Below, piece after piece: positions 1 to 5,244 of a stretch of 5,244 bases of DNA; position 1 is the first letter of the stretch, and the number at the start of each line of letters is the position of its first letter. Location of the stretch: the NCBI GenBank assembly GCA_029287515.1, contig JARFQZ010000075.1, forward strand, positions 1-5,244, read 5' to 3'. This stretch comes from Lysobacterales bacterium (GTDB taxonomy: Bacteria; Pseudomonadota; Gammaproteobacteria; Xanthomonadales; SZUA-36). The notes under the pieces are model-generated. The model saw nothing but the letters and a program-made list of their open reading frames with translations, was not told the origin of the DNA and searched no databases. The position numbers and the translations under genes were made by a program.

Positions 1-170
1 ACCGCATCGATTTTCGAGGCATCGAAAGGGAACGGATCCCGGTTCCGGTCCTCGTCCCTGCGGCTGCCCTGGATCAAGCCGCAATCCAGCAAAACCCGTT
101 TGTCGCCGATATGCAATATATGGCAGGAACCGGTTACTTCAGCGGCGGCGCCATAGAACTCCAGCTTCAT
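1..170 (-). CDS. Beta-CASP metallo-beta-lactamase-fold protein (RNA-processing exonuclease-like), N-terminal part only
   Basis: The 56 complete N-terminal codons begin MKLEFYGAAAEVTGSCHILH and continue through LLDCGLIQGS. This start (F-x-G-A-A-x-E-V-T-G-S, then a strand ending in LLDCG and a QG) is typical of the COG1236/YSH1-like beta-CASP branch of the metallo-beta-lactamase fold. Members are zinc-dependent RNA or nucleic-acid hydrolases, usually about 450 residues long and cytoplasmic. There is no signal peptide. The catalytic HxHxDH motif and the beta-CASP domain would lie beyond the window edge, so activity cannot be judged here. The ATG (170-168) lies 4 nt after the TGA of the DUF885 gene and has no good Shine-Dalgarno sequence, which suggests translational coupling. 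Family assignment is fairly secure; the exact substrate is unknown. Confidence 0.85.
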   Translation of the reverse strand, partial: MKLEFYGAAAEVTGSCHILHIGDKRVLLDCGLIQGSRRDEDRNRDPFPFDASKIDA

Positions 171-174
171 TGCT

Positions 175-1953
175 TCACTGGCTCATCATCTGTGCCCGCA
201 CCAGCGGGATCGGCGGCCCACCGAAAGACAGGAAGGTGTCGTGAAACTCTTTCCAGGACTCCCTGCCCTCACGCTCCAGTGTCCAGTCATTCCGCAAATC
301 GCGGATCATCAGCTTGCCCAGCGTGTAATTTAGATACGCCGGGTCATAAGTGCCGCGCGCCGCTTGCTGGCGGGCAGTTCCTTCGCCCTGGTAAGCCTCT
401 TCCATGAACAGTTTCTCCGATTCCCCGACCGTCATACCCTGCGTGTGCAGGCCGATGGCGGACAGGAAGCGGGCGTTGCGTAACAGGGCGTTGCCCAGCT
501 GCCCGATCCGGGTTTCAGCAGAAGCATCACGCAAGCCGGCGTCTTTCATCATCTCTTCGGTGTAGTGAGCCCAGCCTTCGGCGAAAGCGTAGGTCACGAA
601 CAGCCTGCCGAATACCCAGTCGGAGCGCTTGGCGTGCAGGAAATTGAGAAAATGGCCGGGCCAGACTTCGTGTACGGACGTAAACAGCAAGTCGGACTCA
701 CCGGCGATATACGCCTGTTGAACTTCCTCTGACCAGTCCGGGTTGGGAGGCGATATGTAATAAACGGAAGGCTGATTTTTCTCGAACGGGCCCGGGATGT
801 TGATGTAAGCGAAATTCGAGCGTGCATATGGCGGCGCTTCTTCTACCCGTGCTTCCTCGTTCCCCGGAATGCTCACCAGGTCCTTTTCGACCAGGAATGC
901 CTTTGTCTCCGCTACCTGCTGCCGCGCGGATTCCACTGAACCACCGGGCGGTTTACGGTTGGCCATCTTCGCGAAACAACTGCGTACGCTTTCGCCCGGG
1001 GCGAACTCGGCGCAGGCTTCACCCAGTGCGATCTGGTTGCGTCTCATGTCCTCCTGGCCCATCGCCTCGAGCTCATCCAGCGGAATCTCGACCCGTTCGG
1101 TGTCGTAGATCATCTGGCTGAACAACTCAGCACCCAGCGCATAGTCCTCGGTAGCCGTCGCCAGGTTAGCGCTCAACCAGTCCGTAAGTTCCTGCATGGC
1201 GTCGGCTGCGGCCGTGTTGGCCTCGGCGAATGCGTCCTGAAGTTCAGGGTTTTCCACTGCGGCGAAAACAGTGGGCACGTCGTTTCTGAAGTAGGCGGCC
1301 ATTCCGCCAAACGAATCGATGCCATACTGAAGACGGGTACGCGCCATCGGCATGCGCAAGTTTTCCCGAATCTGTCCCACCGCCCGCACCACACTTTGCG
1401 CGTACCGGACGTAGGATTTCATCCGCTCTTCCAGCGGTGCATAGTCCAGCGTGATATAGGGGCTCGGGTCCAGCGAATCAGACATCCAGTCGAAGTAGAA
1501 AGCCGGATTGACGAACGGCCATTCCGCCTTGTCCAGCCAGAACAGGGCCCGGTCGATGGCCGCCAGCAGGTATTCCCGCTGAAAACTGCCTTCCGGACCC
1601 AGCTCTTCGTCCGTAAAGGCAAGCGCCTGCTCTTTCGCCTGCTTCAGCCGTTCCACTTCCCGTGCGAGACCTTCAGCGCTCCAGTCCTGCAGCTGCCCAT
1701 CGTATTCGTGGCGTCCCTGCACCACGGCAAATCCGGGGTGAGTGGCCAGGTAATCCTCGATGTACTGGTCGACGAAGGCAATCCAGGCATCGGAAGGCGC
1801 CGGAACCTCGTTTTCTACCGCTGATTCGGCAGAATCAACAGCAGGTGATTGATGGTCTGATCCGCCATTCGAACTTTCTGATTGGCAGGCTGCCAGGGAA
1901 AGAAGAAAAACCGCGAGACAAAAAAGTCTCGCGGTTATGTTAATACCAGGCAT
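175..1953 (-). CDS. DUF885-family lipoprotein, putative zinc metallopeptidase
   Basis: This is a 592-residue protein, a normal length for DUF885. Residues 1-23 form a lipoprotein signal peptide with lipobox LAAC (lipidated Cys23). The +2 residue is Gln, not Asp, so outer-membrane sorting is expected. A Ser/Asp/Glu-rich linker follows (about 24-55), then the helical DUF885 domain to the C-terminus. Key motifs are HEVWPGH at 428-434 (an HExxPGH zinc-site type), EGWAHYTEE at 459-467 (a likely third-ligand region), and the C-terminal GTYDPAYLNYTLGKL block near 534-547. Family members are annotated as gluzincin-like peptidases, but few have been tested, so peptidase activity is inferred. I chose the ATG at 1953-1951 because it places the lipobox correctly; the frame stays open for 71 more codons upstream, but that part overlaps the transporter gene. 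The gene lies 5 nt after the transporter stop. A GGAG at 1970-1967 is a weak, distant (13 nt) ribosome site. The signal-peptide codons contain a terminator-like hairpin. Confidence 0.92.
   Translation of the reverse strand: MPGINITARLFCLAVFLLSLAACQSESSNGGSDHQSPAVDSAESAVENEVPAPSDAWIAFVDQYIEDYLATHPGFAVVQGRHEYDGQLQDWSAEGLAREVERLKQAKEQALAFTDEELGPEGSFQREYLLAAIDRALFWLDKAEWPFVNPAFYFDWMSDSLDPSPYITLDYAPLEERMKSYVRYAQSVVRAVGQIRENLRMPMARTRLQYGIDSFGGMAAYFRNDVPTVFAAVENPELQDAFAEANTAAADAMQELTDWLSANLATATEDYALGAELFSQMIYDTERVEIPLDELEAMGQEDMRRNQIALGEACAEFAPGESVRSCFAKMANRKPPGGSVESARQQVAETKAFLVEKDLVSIPGNEEARVEEAPPYARSNFAYINIPGPFEKNQPSVYYISPPNPDWSEEVQQAYIAGESDLLFTSVHEVWPGHFLNFLHAKRSDWVFGRLFVTYAFAEGWAHYTEEMMKDAGLRDASAETRIGQLGNALLRNARFLSAIGLHTQGMTVGESEKLFMEEAYQGEGTARQQAARGTYDPAYLNYTLGKLMIRDLRNDWTLEREGRESWKEFHDTFLSFGGPPIPLVRAQMMSQ
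1899..1936 (-). terminator. Intrinsic-terminator-like hairpin inside the lipoprotein signal-peptide codons (possible attenuator)
   Basis: Read on the minus strand, AACCGCGAGAC (1936-1926), a loop of six T (1925-1920) and GTCTCGCGGTT (1919-1909) form a perfect 11-bp stem. A T-rich tract, TTTCTTCTTT (1908-1899), follows directly. This is the classic layout of a Rho-independent terminator. It starts 23 nt after the last base of the transporter stop codon, but also 17 nt after the first base of the DUF885 start codon, so it covers codons 6-15 with the T tract in codons 16-19. The structure is directly visible. Whether it ends transcription fully, partly or not at all is unknown. A partial terminator that lowers expression of the two downstream genes, opposed by translation of the DUF885 gene, is the simplest reading. 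Confidence 0.7.
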
Positions 1954-1958
1954 TGTGC

Positions 1959-3473
1959 TTACTTGACTCCGTGCATGAGCTTGTTGATCAGTGGCGCCAC
2001 GATCAGGTACGCGATACCAAAGGCCAAGCCAACCCAGAACAACATCATGTAGGTGTCGGAGTACTGGCCGATGGCAGCACCGGCCTCCGGCCCGTGTCCG
2101 CCGCCCGAAGCGATGGCCGCGATAAGACCAGCCATGTACTGGGCCATCGCGATCGACAGGAACCAACCACCCATTGCCATGCCCGTTTCCTTTTCAGCAG
2201 CCAGCTTGGTGACCATCGACAGTCCAATCGGTGACAGGCATAGCTCACCGGTGGTATGCAACAGGTAGCAGAAAGCCAGGAAGAACCACGGAACCAGTCC
2301 GGCCGCGTTCTGGAAATTCGCAATTGCAAAGACCAGTACGTAGAAACCAAGTGCGACCTGGATCAGTCCCAGGGCAAACTTGCGTGGAATGGAAGGATTC
2401 ATGTTGCGCTTGTCCAGCCACGGCCAGATGGCGGCGAACAGCGGAGCAAACAGCAGGATGTATAGCGGATTGAGCGACTGGAAGATACCGAAACCACCGG
2501 CTTGCCAGGACTCCATCCCCCCGAACATCGGCGTGACGAATTCACGCGCGAAGAAGTTCATTGAGCTTCCCGCCTGCTCGAACAGGGCCCAGAAGCAGGC
2601 GTTGGCGACAAACAGGATGATCATCGCGATATAGCGCTGCAGCTGCACCTTGTCCCCGCTCTTGATACCGGAAATGATGAAATAGGCAATCAATGCGATC
2701 ATGATGGCGCCGAGCAACCAGCCGAGAATTTCACTTTCCGAAAGCAGGAAGAACACGCCGATCGCCATCACTAGGGCGCCGATCCCCACCAGGAAAAACA
2801 TCCCCCAGCCTTCCTTGCCTTTTGCCGGCAGGCCGACATGTCCAAGTGATTTCTTGGCCACTTCAAGGAACAGGGTAGACAGAATCATGCCTATTGCCGC
2901 GGCGAAGAATCCCCATTTCATGCCGAACTGCACGCCGATCCACGAGGCGGTGATGAACGGCGCGATGAAAGCGCCCAGGTTGATGCCCATGTAGAACACG
3001 GTGAACCCCGAGTCACGGCGCACGTCACCCGGAGCGTACAGCTTGCCGATCATTGTCGAAATATTGGGTTTGAACAGGCCGTTACCCGCAACGATCAGCG
3101 ACAGCCCGACCAGGAACCAGGTCAGGTCCTCGATGAGCAGCACGAACAGCCCAGCCGCCATGATGATGGCGCCCAGCAGGATCGATCGCTGGTAACCCAG
3201 CACGTGGTCGGCGATGTAACCGCCGATGATGCCGGTCGCGTAGACCAGCGCCGTGTAGCCGCCGTAAACCAGGCTGGCCTGGGCATTGGCCTGGTCGCCC
3301 AGGTGCCCGAAAAACGTGGTGGCGACGTAAACCGCCAGCAGGGCGCGCATGCCGTAATAGGAAAAGCGCTCCCACATCTCGATGTTTGAAAGTTGCCACA
3401 GTGCTTTGGGGTGCCCCAAGAATTCGCCGGGCGGTATATCGGGCTGCTTGCCCATATCGGTTTGGGTATTCAC
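1959..3473 (-). CDS. POT/PTR2-family proton-dependent oligopeptide transporter
   Basis: This is a 504-residue inner-membrane carrier of the major facilitator superfamily that imports di- and tripeptides with protons. Family hallmarks appear in order: the ExxERF motif with E32, E35, R36 and F37 in the first helix (proton coupling), GGYIADHVLGYQ from residue 84, GNGLFKPNIS with K135 in helix 4, the PTR2 signature FYMGINLGAFIAP (160-172), FWALFEQAGSS (294-304, substrate site), and GELCLSPIGLSMVTKL (409-424) with E410. Hydrophobic segments fit the 14-helix bacterial form, including two extra helices near residues 224-270. The start is GTG (3473-3471), not ATG: GGAG at 3484-3481 sits 7 nt upstream. 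The next in-frame ATG (3455-3453, codon 7) has no ribosome site. It is the first gene of a likely operon with the DUF885 and beta-CASP genes and is divergent from an M20 peptidase gene. Whether it takes di-, tri- or modified peptides cannot be read from the sequence. Confidence 0.96.
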   Translation of the reverse strand: MNTQTDMGKQPDIPPGEFLGHPKALWQLSNIEMWERFSYYGMRALLAVYVATTFFGHLGDQANAQASLVYGGYTALVYATGIIGGYIADHVLGYQRSILLGAIIMAAGLFVLLIEDLTWFLVGLSLIVAGNGLFKPNISTMIGKLYAPGDVRRDSGFTVFYMGINLGAFIAPFITASWIGVQFGMKWGFFAAAIGMILSTLFLEVAKKSLGHVGLPAKGKEGWGMFFLVGIGALVMAIGVFFLLSESEILGWLLGAIMIALIAYFIISGIKSGDKVQLQRYIAMIILFVANACFWALFEQAGSSMNFFAREFVTPMFGGMESWQAGGFGIFQSLNPLYILLFAPLFAAIWPWLDKRNMNPSIPRKFALGLIQVALGFYVLVFAIANFQNAAGLVPWFFLAFCYLLHTTGELCLSPIGLSMVTKLAAEKETGMAMGGWFLSIAMAQYMAGLIAAIASGGGHGPEAGAAIGQYSDTYMMLFWVGLAFGIAYLIVAPLINKLMHGVK

Positions 3474-3480
3474 TCGTTCG

Positions 3481-3484
3481 CTCC
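3481..3484 (-). promoter_or_regulatory. Ribosome binding site that decides the GTG start of the transporter
   Basis: On the minus strand, GGAG lies 7 nt before the GTG at 3473-3471, an ideal spacing. No comparable site precedes the ATG at codon 7, so the GTG is the better start. Confidence 0.7.
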
Positions 3485-3506
3485 GAGTCTTGTTAGAAGT
3501 GGCGTA

Positions 3507-3535
3507 AGCATACCAGACCGTCCCGCCATTGACAG
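3507..3535 (-). promoter_or_regulatory. Candidate sigma-70 promoter for the transporter operon
   Basis: On the minus strand a -35-like CTGTCA (3535-3530) is separated by exactly 17 nt from a -10-like TATGCT (3512-3507). Each box matches the consensus at 4 of 6 positions, and a TGG just before the -10 box gives an extended -10 element. Transcription would start near 3500, leaving a leader of roughly 27 nt that contains the GGAG ribosome site. This was read by eye only. Confidence 0.45.
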
Positions 3536-3570
3536 TTGACGCTGCTCACGTGGCAGGGCCATTGAGTGCA

Positions 3571-3579
3571 TGACATAAT
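3571..3579 (+). promoter_or_regulatory. Candidate extended -10 promoter for the M20 peptidase gene
   Basis: The sequence TGACATAAT contains an extended -10 TGn followed by CATAAT, which matches TATAAT at 5 of 6 positions. There is no convincing -35 box at 17 nt upstream (TGGCAG). This fits an extended -10 promoter or an activator-dependent one. The transcript would start near 3586, about 30 nt before the ATG. Confidence 0.45.
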
Positions 3580-3603
3580 TGCCGGTCCAGATATCTTTAA
3601 CCC

Positions 3604-3608
3604 GAAGG
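3604..3608 (+). promoter_or_regulatory. Ribosome binding site of the M20 peptidase gene
   Basis: GAAGG lies 7 nt upstream of the ATG at 3616-3618, which supports this start for the peptidase. Confidence 0.65.
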
Positions 3609-3615
3609 CAAACAA

Positions 3616-5037
3616 ATGGATCAGCAATCTGCACAGAAATTAGTCGATGAAGTCTGGAATGACACCATCGTTCCCGAGCTTGTCGAGTACATCAAGATTC
3701 CGGCAAAGTCACCGCATTTCGATCCCGACTGGGAAAAGAACGGGTACATCGAAGACGCGATCCAGCAGATTTTTGCCTGGTGCAAGAAGCAGAACATCCG
3801 CGGTATGGAATGTGAAATCGTCCGGCTGCCGGGCCGCACACCGCTGATCTTCATGGATATTCCCGGCGACAACGACGACACCATCCTGATGTATGGCCAC
3901 ATGGACAAGCAGCCCGAGATGACCGGCTGGGACGATGGCCTGGGGCCGTGGATTCCGGTGATCAAGAACGATAAGCTGTACGGCCGTGGCGGCGCGGACG
4001 ACGGCTATGCCGCCTACGCTTCGCTGACCGCGCTGATGGCCCTGCAGGAACAGGGCATCCCGCGCGCCCGCTGCGTCGTCATCATCGAGGGTTGCGAGGA
4101 ATCGGGCAGCTTCGACCTGCCCTATTACATCGACCACCTGCGCGAACGCATCGGTACACCATCGCTGGTGGTCTGCCTGGATTCAGGCGCCGGTAATTAC
4201 GACCAGATGTGGCTGACGGTTTCACTCCGCGGCATGGCGGCAGGCACGCTCAGCGCCGATGTGCTCAAGGAAGGCGTACATTCCGGTTACGCCTCCGGCG
4301 TGGTGCCTTCCAGCTTCCGCGTGTTGCGGCAGCTTATCAGCCGGCTGGAGGACGAGAATACCGGCAAGGTGCTACCGGACTTCCTGCAGGCGGAAATCCC
4401 GGAACAACGCATGCGCCAAAACCAGCGCATGGCGGATGCACTCGGCGACGAGGTGTTCACTGCCTATCCCTTTGTTGAAGGCGTTGAGCCTCAGGCCGAA
4501 GACAACCTGCAGCGGCTGCTCAACCGCACCTGGCGCCCGGCCCTGTCGGTGACCGGTTCCGAGGGCATGCCTTCGCTGGAAGCCGCCGGCAATGTACTGC
4601 GGCCGCATACCGCCCTGAAGCTTTCCCTGCGCCTGCCACCGACGCTGGACGGTGAAACCGCAACGGAAAAGGTGAAAGAACTGCTGGAGTCGGACCCGCC
4701 CAACAACGCGAAGGTTTCATTTGAGCCGGACCACGCAGCTTCCGGCTGGAACGCGCCGGATATCGCGCCGTGGTTGGACGCCTCGCTGGAAAAGGCCTCG
4801 CAGGCCGCCTTCGGACAGGGCGTGATGTACATGGGCGAAGGCGGAACCATCCCGTTCATGGCCATGCTGGGCGATTTCTTCCCGCGTGCGCAGTTCATGA
4901 TCACCGGCGTACTGGGACCCAACTCCAATGCGCATGGGCCCAACGAGTTCATCCATATCCCGTTTGCGCGCAAGCTGACAACCTGTGTTTCACAGGTGAT
5001 CGCGGATCACTTCCACCGCAAATCCGGGGAGGGGTGA
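3616..5037 (+). CDS. M20-family metallopeptidase (dipeptidase-like, CNDP/ArgE/DapE relatives)
   Basis: This 473-residue protein has no signal peptide and is probably a cytoplasmic two-zinc exopeptidase that hydrolyses dipeptides or related acyl-amino acids. Expected M20 metal and catalytic residues are all present: YGHMDKQP gives His95 (zinc) and Asp97; GRGGADDGY gives the bridging Asp128; EGCEESGS gives the general base Glu161 and zinc ligand Glu162; CLDSGAG gives Asp189; NAHGPNEF gives His440. EGVHSGYASG (219-228) carries His222, equivalent to the substrate-site histidine of the lid domain in carnosinase-type enzymes. The catalytic domain is roughly residues 1-200 plus 385-470, with the lid/dimerisation domain between. 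Length is normal for the family and nothing is truncated. It is divergent from a peptide transporter operon, which suggests it cleaves imported peptides. Exact specificity cannot be assigned, and acyl-amino-acid deacylase activity is an alternative. Confidence 0.95.
   Translation: MDQQSAQKLVDEVWNDTIVPELVEYIKIPAKSPHFDPDWEKNGYIEDAIQQIFAWCKKQNIRGMECEIVRLPGRTPLIFMDIPGDNDDTILMYGHMDKQPEMTGWDDGLGPWIPVIKNDKLYGRGGADDGYAAYASLTALMALQEQGIPRARCVVIIEGCEESGSFDLPYYIDHLRERIGTPSLVVCLDSGAGNYDQMWLTVSLRGMAAGTLSADVLKEGVHSGYASGVVPSSFRVLRQLISRLEDENTGKVLPDFLQAEIPEQRMRQNQRMADALGDEVFTAYPFVEGVEPQAEDNLQRLLNRTWRPALSVTGSEGMPSLEAAGNVLRPHTALKLSLRLPPTLDGETATEKVKELLESDPPNNAKVSFEPDHAASGWNAPDIAPWLDASLEKASQAAFGQGVMYMGEGGTIPFMAMLGDFFPRAQFMITGVLGPNSNAHGPNEFIHIPFARKLTTCVSQVIADHFHRKSGEG
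4981..5010 (+). repeat. Two overlapping small inverted repeats near the 3' end of the M20 gene
   Basis: ACCTGTG (4981-4987), TTT and CACAGGT (4991-4997) form a perfect 7-bp hairpin with a 3-nt loop. GTGATC (4996-5001), GCG and GATCAC (5005-5010) form a perfect 6-bp hairpin with a 3-nt loop. They share bases 4996-4997, so both cannot be fully paired at once. They lie inside coding sequence, 25-54 nt before the stop codon, and have no T tract, so they are not an intrinsic terminator. The structures are visible; any role is unknown. Confidence 0.45.
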
Positions 5038-5103
5038 TCGGCGAACAGCTTGCGCGGCTGGGTGAACGGCTGGGCGCGATTAGAAACGCATGAAAACGAT
5101 GCC

Positions 5104-5244
5104 TCAATAAGACGACTCGTAGGCGTCGTACTTTTTCCTTGCCCCGACCAGGTCGATGTTCTTCTCGCCGTTGTCCAGCTTCAGAACGGCGTCGATTTTC
5201 TTGTACTTGAGGTAAACCACTCCGTCACTCCCGGACTCGGCGAA
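5104..5244 (-). CDS. C-terminal fragment of an unrecognised protein, cut by the window edge
   Basis: The last 46 codons of a minus-strand gene end in TGA at 5106-5104. The tail reads DGVVYLKYKKIDAVLKLD, then NGEKNIDLVGARKKYDAY, and finally ESSY. It is lysine-rich and charged, with alternating hydrophobic residues (VVYLKY, AVLKLD) that suggest beta strands, and it has no visible membrane helix. I do not recognise the family. The frame has no stop through to the window edge, codon use resembles the neighbours, and it converges with the M20 gene with a 66-bp gap. Being a real gene is likely from frame and position; its function is unknown. Confidence 0.6.
   Translation of the reverse strand, partial: FAESGSDGVVYLKYKKIDAVLKLDNGEKNIDLVGARKKYDAYESSY

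Larger units (their letters stand above)
3474..3615. other. Divergent intergenic control region
   Basis: These 142 bp separate the transporter operon (minus) from the M20 peptidase gene (plus), so both promoters must lie here or within the flanking genes. Visible elements are one candidate promoter in each direction, a direct repeat GCCATTGA at 3525-3532 and 3558-3565 (33 bp apart, close to three helical turns), and a tandem TTGAC at 3529-3533 and 3536-3540. A CACGTG palindrome lies at 3547-3552. The repeats could be operator half-sites, but I do not recognise a known regulator motif. Confidence 0.5.

Noticed and set aside
1396..1824. 142-codon plus-strand frame opposite the DUF885 gene
   Set aside because: It is antisense to conserved coding sequence, with no ribosome site or recognisable domain.
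1954..2166. Upstream extension of the DUF885 frame by 71 codons
   Set aside because: It overlaps the transporter gene on the same strand in another frame, reads as Arg/His/Gly-rich shadow sequence, and would bury the signal peptide inside the protein.
3547..3552. CACGTG palindrome with flanking CTGC and GCAG
   Set aside because: The flanks and the core have different centres of symmetry, so it is not a single longer palindrome. A six-base palindrome alone is expected by chance.
3709..4137. 142-codon minus-strand frame opposite the M20 gene
   Set aside because: It is the mirror of the conserved M20 metal-site region, with no independent support.
4491..4973. 160-codon open frame on the minus strand inside the M20 gene
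   Set aside because: It lies fully antisense to a well-supported gene, has low-complexity Ser/Pro-rich composition with no family motif, and is explained by GC-rich codon bias.
5048..5076. Direct repeat CGGCTGGG in the convergent spacer
   Set aside because: Two short GC-rich copies give no hairpin and no wider repeat unit, so chance is sufficient.
5112..5136. Possible plus-strand terminator for the M20 gene (ACGAC / GTCGT with a T5 run)
   Set aside because: The stem is only 5 bp with an 8-nt loop, and the T run begins 2 nt after it. The T run is also explained by Lys codons of the opposite-strand gene.

Overview
The window looks like ordinary chromosome from a moderately GC-rich proteobacterium. 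A gammaproteobacterium is my best guess, from the POT-type peptide importer, the outer-membrane-type lipoprotein and the style of the M20 peptidase; the lineage is inference, not shown. There are no tRNA or rRNA genes, insertion sequences, CRISPR arrays or phage genes. Coding density is very high, and the longest stretch without a gene is 142 bp.

Layout. Positions 1-3473 hold three minus-strand genes, read from right to left: a POT/PTR2 proton-dependent oligopeptide transporter (3473-1959, GTG start), a DUF885-family lipoprotein with a zinc-peptidase-like HExxPGH motif (1953-175), and the first 56 codons of a beta-CASP metallo-beta-lactamase-fold protein (170-1, cut by the window edge). The gaps between them are 5 and 4 nt, so they look like one operon. 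A 142-bp divergent spacer (3474-3615) separates this operon from a plus-strand M20 metallopeptidase (3616-5037). A 66-bp convergent spacer follows, and then the C-terminal 46 codons of an unrecognised minus-strand gene (5244-5104).

How the genes fit together. The set reads as a small peptide-scavenging module. A surface or periplasmic lipoprotein could trim peptides, the POT carrier could import di- and tripeptides with protons, and the cytoplasmic M20 enzyme could cleave them to amino acids. The divergent spacer could co-regulate both sides. The beta-CASP protein does not obviously belong to this pathway. This functional link is inferred from family and position.

The most unusual feature is a near-perfect intrinsic-terminator structure (11-bp stem, 6-nt loop, T-rich tract) at 1899-1936. 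It lies inside the signal-peptide codons of the lipoprotein gene, just after the transporter stop codon. It may set how much transcription passes from the transporter gene into the peptidase and nuclease genes. I see no clear evidence of a wholly new multi-gene system.
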